64,000 nt of DNA from Castanea sativa (taxonomy: Eukaryota; Streptophyta; Magnoliopsida; Fagales; Fagaceae), in contig NC_134024.1 of the NCBI RefSeq assembly GCF_040712315.1, positions 24,316,658 to 24,380,657 on the forward strand, written 5' to 3'. Positions 1 through 12,374 of this stretch are shown here, in pieces. The notes beneath the pieces were generated by a model, which was given only the letters and a program-made list of their open reading frames with translations, had not been told where the DNA came from and searched no databases. Numbering within the stretch: the stretch's first letter is position 1; the number at the start of each line of letters is the position of its first letter. The position numbers were made by a program, and so were the translations under genes.

Positions 1-316
1 CAAACACGTAGAGCATGTCTTAGGAACAAAAAAAAAAATTTAATCTAAAATTTCAGCATATGTTAATTATTAGGTCATTAAATCAAGTAAAAATTGATAA
101 AAGATTACCTGAAATTGTGAGAGTGAGACGGCACTGTGATAGAGGAGAGAGCTACGAATCGGTGTTGTTGTAGTGGAGTGAGTGAGGGACAGAGAGCGTG
201 TCGTTGAATGTGATGGAGTGAGTGAGAGAGAGACAGAGGGAGATAGGCAAAGGGAAGAAGAGGAAGAGTATCGTAGAAGCGAGACCCACTAAATGAGAAA
301 ATGGTTTGAGATTTAA

Positions 317-466
317 AGGGGCTGTTTGGTAAGTAATCAAACGCATGTTTTCAGTTTTCAAACAACATTATACGTATTTTTACACACCTTTTCACCGACA
401 CATATTTTTATACATGCTTTCAAACAACAAAACACATATTTTTAAGTGCATGTACCAAATACTTCA
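317..466. mobile_element. MITE-like segment (weak)
   Basis: The left edge reads GCTGTTTGGTAAG and the right edge TGCATGTACCAAATAC, so the ends are roughly inverted (TTTGGTA / TACCAAA). The AT-rich inside repeats ACATATTTTTA-like words. The inverted ends are short and no target duplication is clear, so this is a weak call. Confidence 0.35.
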
Positions 467-2707
467 AAAGTTTTTGAAAAATATTCAATTTTTTTTTTCA
501 CTCAATGGATGAGATTTAAACTTACCTTTTGTAACTTTGAATTATAGCCATCTATAACACCTGATCTCTGTCTGCAGGAACCCTTCCCTTGTCCCATATT
601 ATTTTATTACTAAATAATAGCTAGAATTGCATGATATGTTTTTTTTTAATTAAAAAAAAAAACCAAAATCTTAAACACAAAATTAGCATTTAAAAATTTG
701 ACATCATCATCTTAATAAATAAATCTTATATCATCATTTTAATAAATAAAAAAGCAACTTGTATAATTGAATTACATCATATAAAAAAGACCATAAAAAA
801 GGGTAAAATTAGGAGTGTGCGATGAACCTGTCAATTCGCCAAAACCGACTCAACTCTTAGGTCGGTTTTTAAGGGCTGGGTTGGGTCATAAATTTTTTTA
901 TAGTGGGTCGGATTGGGTTCGAGTCATGAGATTTACAAATTTGCCTAACCCGACCTGATCTACCTATATTTAATATATTTTAAAATTTTTAATAATATAT
1001 ATTTTTTTATTTACTTTTTTGCCCTTTTACCTAAATAAAAACCAAATTCTAAGAATTTTTTATATAGTTTGTGTTTTTTTTTTGTGTTATGCTCATTATC
1101 ATTTTGTTATAAATTTGCTCTTATTTGCATGTTTCCTTCCATCTTTCCTGAATCCAACAAACCAGACCATTAGGCAACTGACAATAGGACATATTATCAA
1201 AACAAAAACTATATATTTAAAACAAAAACTTCCAAATCATCAGTATGACTATCTGATCAGAAACTTTTACGTCCAAAACAAGCCTAATTATGTTCAATTT
1301 CTATAATTTGTTTGTGGGAAACAACTTATATTAGGACCCAATAGCAACTTGATAAGTTTTAAAGAGAATACCATCATCGCGGTTGTTGGACCAAAGTGAC
1401 CAAATTGAACTGAAGTGGAAAAAAATGGATCGAATTCGACTAAAGTAAATCAAAATGCTATGTTAATATGGCTTAAAAGGAGCGCGGCAACAATAAATGT
1501 TACATTTCGACATTTAGATATTAATCACCCAAAATGATTCAATTAGACATTTACACTATTTCTTTTAGGATCCTCATGAGTGCATAGGCTAACTCCATCA
1601 TTGAGTTACTTAAGTCCTATCCATCTATTTTGAAATGCATAGATTGGGATTTCCCACATCATCAACATTCAAAACAAACATTAACTATCACCATTGGTGG
1701 AGACCACTCATTTGAAATCAAATGGTTAGGATAGTGAAGTTATTCTAAGAACTCTAGATGATCTTAAGCTTCACCATAATGATACGAGCGCAACCACAAT
1801 CAAATGAATATCCAACATACATGCTCACTTGCGCACACACAAAATTGGGAGATTATTCACCATTTGGTGGTAACAAGGACAATTTAAAGTTCTTGGTGGA
1901 GTTCTTTGGAATCCCACGGACTAAAATATACTCTCTCTTCGCATAAATCCATGTACTATACGTCAATTCCATCCTTCACAAACATAGATATTTAAAAAAA
2001 AAAGGACACAAAATTAACAACAAACAAGCTCAAACACAGCACCTTCTGAATAAGAATATATAGTAAATAACCCCTAAAAATGTGGCTGAAAAAAAAAAAC
2101 GTAATCATGAGCTTCTCAATTAAATTTAGGGCCTCAAAATGTCCTAATTAAACTATGTAATATGATTTCTCTACAAGGAAACAACTTAAAACATACGAAT
2201 CACAATTCAAAGTTTCTAACAAAATGATTTCAAAACTTGAAGAAACAATAATTTTAAGTTTTTCCTATCAAAAAAAAAAAAATTTAAGTTTTTACCAAAA
2301 AAAAAAAAAAAAAAGTTACAAAAGAGAGGGAAAGAGACTAAAGTCTAAACTGTCAAGTTGCTGTAAAATATCATGTAGTTACATTCATCTGCCAGTATTC
2401 ACACTTCATTATTCTATGCATACTGGAATAAGAGAAAAGGCCACATATAAGTATGTAACCATGTAAAATGCGTCTAGATTCAAAACAAATTAAAATAGGC
2501 TCGTTATTTCTTCTTGAAATGTTTTTTTTTTTGGTTGAGAATATTTCTTCTAGAAATGTTGATTAATAAGAAATTCTACCCAATTAATGAAATATCAATC
2601 TACATTTGCTTGAATTTGGATTACAAGTCAATGAGACTATAATGAAGTCTCTATCCATATCTTTCAAACTAGTATGTAACGCGTGCATACGCACAAGAAT
2701 ATTTGAC

Positions 2708-2711
<4 letters not shown>

Positions 2712-2747
<36 letters not shown>
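2712..2747. repeat. (AT)n microsatellite
   Basis: About 17 uninterrupted AT dinucleotides in non-coding AT-rich DNA. Confidence 0.95.
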
Positions 2748-2749
<2 letters not shown>

Positions 2750-2756
2750 AGGTTCT

Positions 2757-2949
2757 ATTTGACCAATATTGATAAAAAGGGAAAAATTTTTGAAAATTTT
2801 TATCAGTTATCTTTGTCCTCATCAACTTCAAAAATTCTTAGAAAAAAATTGAACAATATTGATAACAAGGAAAAAAAAAATTGAAAAATTTTATCAGTTA
2901 TCTCTATTCTCTATGTCCTCGCCAACTTAAAAAATTCTTGGAAAAAAAT
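2757..2949. repeat. Tandem duplication, ~95-bp unit x2
   Basis: Two adjacent imperfect copies each run from a CAATATTGATAA word through TTTTATCAGTTATCT and GTCCTC to AAAATTCTT(A/G)GAAAAAAA. Small indels lie in the A/T runs. No coding content is seen. Confidence 0.75.
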
Positions 2950-3291
2950 GTTCACTAGATGTGATATCATGATAACATATTTGTTTTCTTACGCATTTAT
3001 CATGATGTCCTCATCAACTTCAATATGGGACTTTCATACCTCACAGGATCACCTAAATGTACAACTTGCCTTCAATGTGAAAGATTTAAATAGTTAAAAA
3101 AAAACAACAAAAAACAAACAAAAATTAGTGTTAGGGTTTTCTTGAGAGAGAGAGAGAATTGGGTTTCTATTTATACTTAACAGGGTTTAATAACTGTTGC
3201 AAAATATCGAAACAATATATGAGGATAAAAGAAAGAAACAGTTAATCACAACCCAATCTTGGATTTTGACATGATTTTTTTTATATTTAGT

Positions 3292-3560
3292 GTTGGTTTG
3301 GATCCAGCTTATTAGTGCTGCCTCTGCGTTTTGCTTTTTTTTTTTTTTTTTTTAACCCAGCCGCAAGGTTGGACTTTTCAGCCATGAACAGTGTACAAAT
3401 GCACTGTTCATGGGTCCCACAAATTTTATTTTTTAGCAACTTTTTCATTAAAAATGGGTCTCACGGTACTATTCACACATTTAAAAATTATTTTACTACA
3501 ATATTTTCAGTTTTCAATTTTTAATTTCAACAAAATAAGTTCTATCCAAACGGACCCTTA
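3292..3560. mobile_element. MITE with central hairpin
   Basis: The ends are imperfectly inverted: GGTTTGGATCCAGCTTATT on the left and AATAAGTTCTATCCAAAC on the right. Inside, CATGAACAGTG (3383-3393) and CACTGTTCATG (3402-3412) form a perfect 11-bp stem with an 8-nt loop. The layout fits a non-autonomous DNA transposon. The superfamily is not assigned because no target duplication is clear. Confidence 0.6.
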
Positions 3561-4200
3561 ATCCTACGTGTTATAGTGACAAAATATTAACTCCATGGAT
3601 CTTTGCTTTTACTGAATTCTGTGGATCTTTAACAACATAAATTTGTTTACATTCAGGCTGTAGATTTATAGCTCTTATACTTCCGAATATGTATCATAGA
3701 ACTAAGGCATGGTGCTGAAAATATCACCTATGCTGGGAAATTAGTAACAGTAGAAATTATTATGGTCCATAGATGTAGATGTAGTTGTACATGGTCTTTA
3801 AATTACAGGGCATAGATAAGTTTTATTTTCATAATAGAGCACCGAAAACCAATGTCGTTTCCTAGTGGCTAGGTTTTTTTTACTGTCATTGTCTTCTTCT
3901 TCTTCTTCTTTGTTTGCACAGTAGCTTGGTAAACTCAGGTGAAAGAGACAGAGGGGGAAAAGAAGAGAGAGAAAGAATAAAAAATAATGCTATAAAAATT
4001 GTATGTAAAGTTGTTATGTTCCGACCCTTAGATTGTTTAGTAGCCACGTGTCGTTCATCTAAAATAAAAATGGAGATAACTGGAGACTTGAAAACGGGAG
4101 AGGAGCCACTCCCTTCTAATATAAGCGTAAATTTTAAACTATAATATCCGACTTTTCAGTCAAGCTTCCCCATCATCTTCCTCCCCCTATCTGAGTACCT

Positions 4201-4208
4201 GTATAAAC
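4201..4208 (+). promoter_or_regulatory. Putative TATA box of the RH38 gene
   Basis: GTATAAAC lies about 70 bp before the ATG at 4277 and is followed by a CT-rich leader, as is common for plant housekeeping genes. Position and sequence are the only support. Confidence 0.5.
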
Positions 4209-4276
4209 CATTCTCTTCACTCTACTCTTTTAAGTTTTTTTTTTTTTTTTTGTTTTATCGATCTCTCTAGCTTATA

Positions 4277-7200
4277 ATGGCTGACACCGCCACCGCCACC
4301 ACGGCAGCGCCGCCGCCACAGGAAATCCCTCTTCCAAAGACGGAGACGAAACGCTGGGGCGACGAAGAAGACGACGAGCCTTTGGAGGACCCGGCTATTT
4401 CGTCGACTTCGCAGCAGGACAAAGCCGCCGCCGAACTCAACGTCGAGGCCTTGACCATCGACGACACCAAAAGCACCGTCAACAAGTACCTCGATGAACC
4501 CCAAGACGCTCACATCACTGCGGTACCATCAATCTCTCTCTCTCTCTCTCACATCACCAAGATTTGAATTTCTTAATTTGCCTGATCCTAATTAGGGTTT
4601 CGATCAACTCATTACATAATAAAGTACTGATTTTGATTATAGTTTGAGATTTTCATCATTGATATTAATTTTTGTTTTGATGCTTATACGGTGTTGTAAG
4701 AGATATAGTGTTCTATAGTTTTAATTCCTATTATTATGTCACTTGGAACATGAATGCAGAAACACACATGTATAGTTGAGAGTCTAATAGATATGTTTTG
4801 TTCAGTTTTCAATTTTGGGTTTTGATGTATTAGGGGGGTTTATTTGATGTAGGTTACTGTGAATGATACCCCGTATACATCTGCCAGTACTTTCGAGGAC
4901 TTGAATCTGTCGAAGGAGCTTCTGAAGGGTTTATATATTGAGATGAAATTCCAGAAGCCGAGTAAAATTCAAGCTATTAGTTTGCCCATGATTTTGACTC
5001 CTCCACATAAGGATTTGATAGCCCAGGCGCATAATGGTTCTGGAAAAACTACTTGTTTTGTGCTTGGGATGTTGAGTCGCATTGATCTGAATCTAAAGGC
5101 TCCTCAGGCCCTTTGCGTCTGCCCCACGAGAGAGTTGGCTTTGCAGGTAAAATTTTGCTCTTAATTTGTTATATACTTAAATGTTTCGTTTTGTTTCTTT
5201 GATGTTGTTCTTTTTAATGTTCTGTTCAAGATCATCCCTTAAATACTGTAGGAATTATTTTAAGGATCTTGAATGTATTGTTTTTTCTCGGTCCGCATGG
5301 TCTTAATTAAATATGAACCCAAGTTATAATAGTTTGTAATTTATTGGTGGTGGTATGTTATTGAAATTTTTTTTGCATGAAAACAAAATTCAGAAGTAGA
5401 TCTTGTTAAAATGTTGTTTTCTGTGTCTTCATCTTGAAATCTCAACTGAACAACTGAAAACTTGTTAATATGTTGTATTTTGTGTCTTCATCTCCAAATC
5501 TCAATTACCCAACTGAAGACTATCTTTTATGAAATACTTCTGCTTTTTCTGTCCTCAGTATAGTTTAAAAATTATAGAATTACATTATTGAAGCTTAAAC
5601 CAAAATGCTTGTTGAATTTTATGATTTCCAACTACTTGTCAGGGTGCCTCCTAGTGGTTGGAGGAGCTGTAGACCCACACATCCTGGGCTTGATCCTCAC
5701 TAGGAGTTACCCTAGATTACCTGATACATGGTTTTGGTGGGTGGGATCGTGTATCCATGGTTTACTTCCTAGGGGTGGTTCCAAAGGGCTTCCTTGATAA
5801 GGTTCCATGTTATCAAAAAATTTAAAAATAAAAATAAAAATTTTTGATTTGCAATTCTAATGTATTCTAGCATGATATTCTTGGCTCATATTTTCTGGAG
5901 ATCAGAATGATATGGTGAAAATTAAGTTCTGAAAACCCATGCAATTGCTTTTCTATGTTCCATATCTCTAACAAAGTTTAATTGTGTGCATCTGGCAGAA
6001 TTTGGAAGTACTTCGGAAGATGGGGAAATACACAGAGATAACTTCTGAGTGTCTTGTGCCAATGGACAAAGCAAATTATGTTCCAATATCAAGAATACCC
6101 CCATTGTCAGCTCAAATTGTAATTGGAACTCCTGGGACAATAAGGAAATACATATTGAATGGGAAATTGGGCCTATCTTATATTAAGATTCTTGTTTTTG
6201 ATGAGGCAGATCTCATGCTAGACGATGTAAGTTTTTTTTTTTTTTTGACTTAATACTAATAGTTGAACATTCTGAAATATTGGGGTTAATAAATCCGAAG
6301 TTTTATGTAGCATGATGCCATTAGCCCTTGCTGGATTTAAAAAAAAAAAAAAAAAAAATCCAAGCTTCTAGTTTTCTTAGTTCTAACTTCTAATGGTGGT
6401 AAGTAAAGAATTTATCCATCCTTTAGTTTTAGCCCGTTTATTGGCATTGTAATTTCTGGAAATTATAGGAGTAAATTGTAAATATAATTAAACTTTTCAT
6501 ATAGCCAATAATACTAGAAATGAATAAAAAAAAAAGAAAAAAAAAAAGAGTAAAATCAAGCATTTGCAGCCCTTCAGTGAGTGAGGAGAAGAAAGATCTC
6601 CTGCCTTTTCTTTTGAGCTGGGGCAATCAATCAGTCCGTACTTTTCTGGGTGATTTGTGGTTGCAAGCATGTCTTACATGGTATGATATGTAGACATGAA
6701 ACTACATGCATTTCTGATTGCCTAATGCCTTCAAGATCAATACAACAAAGCTGTCATATTTGGTGGTTAAATCTTGGGTTTATTTGGCCCAAGTTGCATT
6801 ATGAAAATATATTCTACTGTATCCACAGGGTGAGATTTTTTAGCATTCTTTTTATTTATTGCTGAAACATTTTTGATGTGCAAGTGGACTAAAATTTTTA
6901 CTTCATACTATTTATCAATTTTTTTTTTACTTCATACTAAGAAGCAAGTTGTCATGCATGCACCATCTTTCTTAGCACTAATGTGTTTTTTGCTCAATTC
7001 AACCGAAATCAACATCGCTAGAATTCCCGTTACATTATTTATTTCTAGTGCTTACTTGCATATGGATGCTTGGCTTGCAATTAAATTTAGTTTTTGATCA
7101 TCGATTGCTCATTTTGATGTAGGCCGGCTTTAAAGATGATTCATTGAGGATAAAGAAGGACATTGAAAAAAAGAGTTCTCACTGCCAGGTTTGTTTAACT

Positions 7201-9280
7201 AATGTGGTTTGTGTATTTTTGTGTGTGTGGGCATATATTCTTAAAATGAGCTTTGCTTGATGAGTTCTTGCTATTTACTTTTTTCTTCCCTTCTGTTGAC
7301 TTCATTCAAGATTTTAAATTACTTGTGAGTTGTGAAGTTGGGGAGATGCATTAGATGCTTCTCTTTTGTTTAAATGCTAATTTTACATATAGTTCCTTTA
7401 TATGATGACCAAATACCTTTGGAGCTGCAATGAGAACAATATCAAAAGTACTTGGTGAAACCCAATTCCTAAAATTTCAGGCTAATAAGCCCATGAATAT
7501 TACTTTAAAAATATCTCAGTTTGGTTTAAAGCACTTTGCAAGAGTCCCAAGAAAGATTAAAGGATCAAGTAGGTTATTGTTAGATATTACTAACTATTAT
7601 GGTAAAGGTTGCATTATATCTGTTGTGTTTATATATTATCTATTACTTCCTTTCTTGTGGTAGGTAAGTTGTAGTTACATTAGGGATTGAAGCGATACTT
7701 TGCATAAGATATGTTGACATAGGTCTGAATGAGTTGTATTTCCAACTAAAAAAAAATAGTTAACTTATTTCTATAACCACTTTTTTTTCTTCTTTTTCAG
7801 GTTGTACTGTTTTCTGCTACATTTAATGAAACCGTTAAAAATTTCATTTCAAGGGTCGTCAAAGATTACAATCAACTTTATGTCAAGAAAGAGGAACTAT
7901 CTTTAGAGTCTGTGAAGCAGTACAAGGTGCGTTGTCCTGATGAACGTGCCAAGGTTCTAGTGATTAGAGACAGAATATTTGAATTGGCAGAGAACTTGGG
8001 TCAGACAATAATATTTGTACGGACAAGAAATAATGCGGCAATGTTGCATAAGGCACTTGCTGAGCTTGGTTACACAGTTACTACCGTTCAAGGTGCTGCT
8101 ACTCCAGAAGATAGAGACAAAATAATCCAAGAGTTCAAAAATAATTTGACTAAAGTTCTTATATCAACTGATTTACTCTCCAGAGGCTTTGACCAGCAAC
8201 AGGTGCTTCACAATCCCCCTCCTCTTTGACTCTCTGTGCCTAAAGAGTGCTTCAAACTTGACATCTGAGTATTTGACTTTTTATTTTTTATTTTTTATAA
8301 ATGTAGGTTAATTTGGTTATCAACTACGATCTTCCGGTGAATCATAACTACCAATCAGAGCCTGATTATGAGGTGTACCTGCATAGGATTGGTAGGGCAG
8401 GGCGTTTTGGCCGCAAGGGTGAGTACATACTATATATTTTAAGTGGTTGCTAAAATATTACCTGATACATGGGGTTCAAGGGATGTACGAGTAGTTTGGC
8501 GCCTAGGCTTGAATCCCACCAGCCCCCTTCTCCCCTATTACCTAGCCAAAGATAAAAAATAAAAATTGCCCCTGGCCATGTCAGATCTGAGGCCAGCCAT
8601 AAAATTGTTTAAACATATTGTTTTGGTGCATGTTTGAAGAGCGTTGGTAGGAATGAAATGGACTTATGACTCCCAACTCTGAAGAATCTTCTTCTACATA
8701 CGATCCTGGCAATCCATGACTTAGTTAATTGGATCCTGATTACATCTCTAGTCGTATGGAAGCAGAAGAATATTATGTCGTGATCCCTCTTCTTTATTAA
8801 TTATTAAATATACAATATATAGTCCTTCGCAGTAACAATGTCTTGTGTTTTTTGTTCCTACAGGAGCTGTGTTTAACTTGCTGTGCAGTGAGAGGGATGA
8901 GATGATCATGACAAAAATTGAGGGATATTTTGGCACCCACATTGCAGAGGTAATTTTAAGAACTCCCTATCTAGCTATATGATTCTTTCCCTGTTTATGC
9001 TCTGAAGATGAAGGTAAATTGGAGATAATAGAAGAAAAAAGCTAGAACCTTGTCAAATTCTAGATATGATTCTTTCCTTGTCTATGCTCTTCTGATGATT
9101 ATAGATAAATATAGTAGTATAGAGGAAAACGCTAGAATCTTTTGATCAAGTTTTGTTGGAGCAGCTCCTGTGCAAGATCTAAATTATGTTTTTGCACCTT
9201 TTTTGCAGGTCAATTCTTGGGATAGTGATGAAGACTACAACAATGCCCTTAAGGAGGCTGGATTGTTGTTTGATTCATAG
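4277..9280 (+). CDS. DEAD-box RNA helicase, DBP5/LOS4 (RH38) type, 8 exons
   Basis: An ATP-dependent RNA helicase expected to act at the nuclear pore in mRNA export. Exons by GT-AG sites and frame: 4277-4522, 4853-5146, 5999-6226, 7123-7188, 7801-8202, 8307-8418, 8864-8949, 9209-9280, giving about 501 residues, the usual size for plant RH38/LOS4. The helicase motifs are complete: Q-motif region FQKPSKIQA, motif I AHNGSGKT, Ia PTRELA, Ib GTPG, II DEAD ([10 protein letters not shown]), [25 protein letters not shown] and [20 protein letters not shown], the ~80-residue acidic N-terminus and the short C-terminal tail favour DBP5 over eIF4A or other DEAD-box proteins. The chosen ATG opens an uninterrupted frame behind a CT-rich leader. 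Introns 2 and 6 hold SINE-like remnants. No defect is seen. Confidence 0.95.
5638..5830 (+). mobile_element. SINE-like remnant in RH38 intron 2
   Basis: A GC-richer island in an AT-rich intron has a box-A-like TAGTGGTTGGAGG, then GGGCTTGATCCTC resembling a decayed box B, and ends in an A-rich tail. GATTTCCAA and GATTTGCAA near the two ends may be a worn target duplication. A tRNA-derived SINE is likely; the family is not named. Confidence 0.45.
8465..8575 (+). mobile_element. SINE-like fragment in RH38 intron 6
   Basis: A segment with GGCTTGAATCCCACC (box-B-like), then a C-rich stretch and an A-rich end (AAAGATAAAAAATAAAAA). Short and eroded; weakly supported. Confidence 0.35.
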
Positions 9281-9842
9281 ATGGGGCTAGAGGAGCAACC
9301 AACTTACAGCGTTGTCGAAGAATTTTATTTAATTTTGTCATTGGCCTTCCGTTTGTTTCAGTATCCCCCTTTATGTTTGTGTTTCCAGAAGTTTAGTCTT
9401 TTTTTTTTTTGTGTGTAAATTGATGTAACAGTACTTTATGCATTTTTTGGTCCACAAATATAGTTCGTGTTGCGCAATGTAATTGTACTTTTTAGTACTA
9501 TTTTTTCCCCCAAAATTCAAAATATTTATATCCAAAGCTCGTGTATTTTAAAATTTTAAAAGAATTGTATTAGATTTGATATTTTCATATTCAAAGGATT
9601 CTTTTGGTCCAAATTTAAAATAAATAAAAAATCAAAATCAGAGCTATTTTGTTTGTTATTTATTTTATTTTAAATAAGTAATTATTATCTTGTGAGAAAA
9701 TATATTTAATATGTGCACAAGAAACTTAGAATATATTCTAAAAATAATATGTTAAAACGTGCAAAAGTGGATCGCACGTCAAGAGTAGTGCCGTCCCACT
9801 CCGAGTCAAAGCTCCCATACTACTTATGTATAGCTTCTTCGG
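9281..9842. other. Intergenic: RH38 3' region and Ole e 1-like upstream region
   Basis: AT-rich sequence probably holding the RH38 3' UTR (T-rich stretches after 9300) and the upstream region of the next gene. No separate gene or repeat recognised. Confidence 0.5.
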
Positions 9843-10470
9843 ATGTGGTTCTCATCTCAACTTATTTTGGTGTGTGTGTGTGTCGTTTTGGCAATTTTTA
9901 CAGCATTACTTTTAGTGAGTTGCACCAATTTAGCTTCGGCTTTGAATGAACTCAAAGTCATACATGTAGGTGGAAAAGTACTGTGCCAGAATTGCACCCA
10001 AGGCTGGAACGAATGGGTTCATGGTTGCAAACCAATCAAAGGTAACATTTTTCTTAAATAGGTTGAGACTCAGTAAGTTTTTCCACCACCAAATAATGTG
10101 TCAATTAATTGGATTCATTGTAGGTGGTAAGGTATCAATAACATGCATGGATGATAGGAGTAGAGTTGTGTATTATGGAAGCGATGTGACCGACGAGTTA
10201 GGCCAATTCAATGTCATTGTGAACAAGTACATAAACAAGAAGGAACTCAAAGCTAAGCTATGCTCAGTGAGACTTGTTTCCTCTCCAGACTAGACTTGCA
10301 ACATTCTCACAGACTTTGCTGGTGGAAAGAGAGGAGTGAAGCTCAACCTACCTAATTTGGTGTATCGTGATCAGATTAAATATACTTTAGGCCCATTTTA
10401 CTTCACACAACCCTTGTGTGATGAACCCAATACCACTGATTCTAATGACACCTATGGAGGCCACTATTGA
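9843..10470 (+). pseudogene. Pollen Ole e 1/extensin-like secreted protein gene with one in-frame stop
   Basis: Exon 1 is 9843-10041. It encodes a hydrophobic signal peptide (about residues 7-33) and a first conserved block with GGKVLCQNCTQGW. Exon 2 starts at 10124 after a GT-AG intron and continues with GGKVSITC, as in the Ole e 1 family of secreted cysteine-rich proteins. A TAG at 10291-10293 ends the frame after VRLVSSPD. The frame then stays open to a TGA at 10468-10470, and the downstream 58 codons look like the family C-terminus (TDFAGGK, GPFYFTQPLCDEP). The break is therefore a single nonsense change in an otherwise intact gene: a recent pseudogene, a segregating null allele, or a truncated product. 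The signal peptide also contains a short TG microsatellite (9870-9882). Confidence 0.8.
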
Positions 10471-12374
10471 TGTTTTTGAACTGAAACATATTGTTCTTTC
10501 TCTTCTATTTTGTTGTGTTTTTCTTTCTTTCTTAAAGTCTTGTACATCTTCTACTCCCTTGTGAGTTAAGAGGACTTTTGTTTTGAAGTGATGTAATAGT
10601 TACCACAAAATTGACTATAAATTAATTTAAAGTTTTTTTCCCTTAAAAATATAAAATAATGTGTGACATTATTACGTTGTTTTTTTTAATAAGAAAATCT
10701 AGTATCATAACTTATCTCATAACTTTTTTTATGTGATGCGGCAGTGTGAGTGATAGAGAAAAATTAATAGGTCGATATGTAAATAATAGACAACCACTCA
10801 TAGTTTGCCACATTAGAATTGTGGTGAAAAATTGTGAAATAATGTGTAGTTCTAAAATTACTGTTCCAACAAGGTTTACGAAATCATTGAAATGTTTTTG
10901 TACAATCACATCAACAAATTAGTTTTGAACACCTAAATTAAGATTAGGGGTGACAAATGGGTGGATTTGGGGTGGACATAATTGTGTTGGGTATATAAAA
11001 CCCATATACCCATTAAGACCCATTTAACTAATTGCTTCTAATCCAAATCCAACCCAACCCAATTATTATGGGTAAACTCCAACCCACCCAATTATCATAA
11101 TTACTAAAATGCCACTAAAGTGAAAATGACCAAAGTACTCTAAAATCTTCAAAAATAACTAAAATTACCAAAAATATAAAATTACCAAAATACCCCTAAA
11201 ACCCAAAAAATGACCAAAATACCCCCTAAAACCCAAAAAATGACCAAAATACCCTCCGAAACCTAAAAATTGCCAAAGTACCCTCGAAACCCAAATAATG
11301 ACCAAAATACCCCCAAAATCTAAAAATTACCAAAATACCCCTAAACCCAAAAAATGACTAAAATACACCCGAAACCTAAAAATTACCAAAATGCCCCTAA
11401 AACCCAAAAATTACCAAAATATCCACGAACTCAAAAAATGGCACAAGGTAGCAGAGACGAGCACCTCTGGGAGCCGTTCTTTATAAGGAGCTTGACTAAA
11501 AGTGGTGGGTTGAAGTACATCGATATATACAGAGATTTGCTCCGCTGGAAGGACTTCCATCTAGTCTTACGCCGTATGATCCTCCCTCGTGTCGCAAAGC
11601 CCCCAAAGGATTTTTTTTGCGATCAACTTCTCAAAGAAGATAAGACCCTGGCATTAGAATAAAGATAAAATTGGTAAGGTGTCCAATATATTGGTAAAAC
11701 AAATACAAAAATTTTAAGCTAAAAGCCAAATATATATGGATAACAAAGCCCAGCCTGACTAAAAGCCCAAATATAAGCAACAAAAGTGCATAAATTTTAA
11801 GTTAATAATTACCGACTAATTATTAACGCATCATTGTATTGGAGACAGAATATTTGAATTGACAAAAAAAATTTCAAGTTGTCAAATTATTATTGATTCT
11901 TATATGTGCCTACCACTTACATTGTTTTATTGTTTTTTTTTTTTTTTTTTTGGTAAACACATTGTTTTATTGTTTATTATTTAAGACTCCCACTTTAATA
12001 ATTGTGAAAAAAAAATTGTAACAGTAGAATTGTTTGATTAAATTATTGCTAACGTTACACAATCCACTCATGTAACAATAAATGTAACCAAAAATAGTTC
12101 ATCAAAAGAAGTTATAACTGTCTAACAATAAAACAACTAATGGATCAACTGATCTCAAAACTTTAGGAGGATTTTGATGGCCAGCCTATTGTGCCACATA
12201 ACACAAGGACACAGTCAATGCAAATCTACAACAAACAGATTCACCCAAAATGCAAGCCGCTTTTCTTGAACTAGCGCACACGAACATAAACACATAATCA
12301 TGTACATTTTCTTTGTTCTTCAAATTTTCGCATTTCATTAGTTCTTCCATATTTTTTTCCGCAAGGAAAGAAAG
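10471..12374. other. Intergenic with degenerate repeats
   Basis: Holds the 3' flank of the Ole e 1-like gene, a segment from 10947 opening with AGGGGTGACAAATGGGTGG (like a hAT-type terminus, second end not found), the ~29-bp array listed separately, and AT-rich sequence before the next gene. The open frame after the array (to 11662) is not recognised: it has no known motif and its first half is translated repeat. Confidence 0.5.
11107..11435. repeat. Degenerate ~29-bp tandem array
   Basis: About eleven imperfect units built on GACCAAAATACCCC followed by an AAACCCAAAAA-type tail. Unit length varies between 27 and 30 bp. No inverted ends are visible at its edges. Confidence 0.85.

Larger units (their letters stand above)
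1..4140. other. Gene-poor AT-rich flank
   Basis: I see no convincing gene here. The open frames are short, low in complexity or built on poly-A/T runs. The stretch holds a MITE-like segment near 317-466, an AT microsatellite, a short tandem duplication and a MITE near 3292-3560, listed separately where supportable. A stretch near 812-960 rich in GGGTCGG/GGGTTGGGTC words resembles the subterminal part of a hAT-like element, but I could not find its second end. Confidence 0.6.

Noticed and set aside
4217..4513. Minus-strand frames over RH38 exon 1
   Set aside because: They are shadows of a GC-rich coding exon whose plus-strand frame is a clear helicase start.
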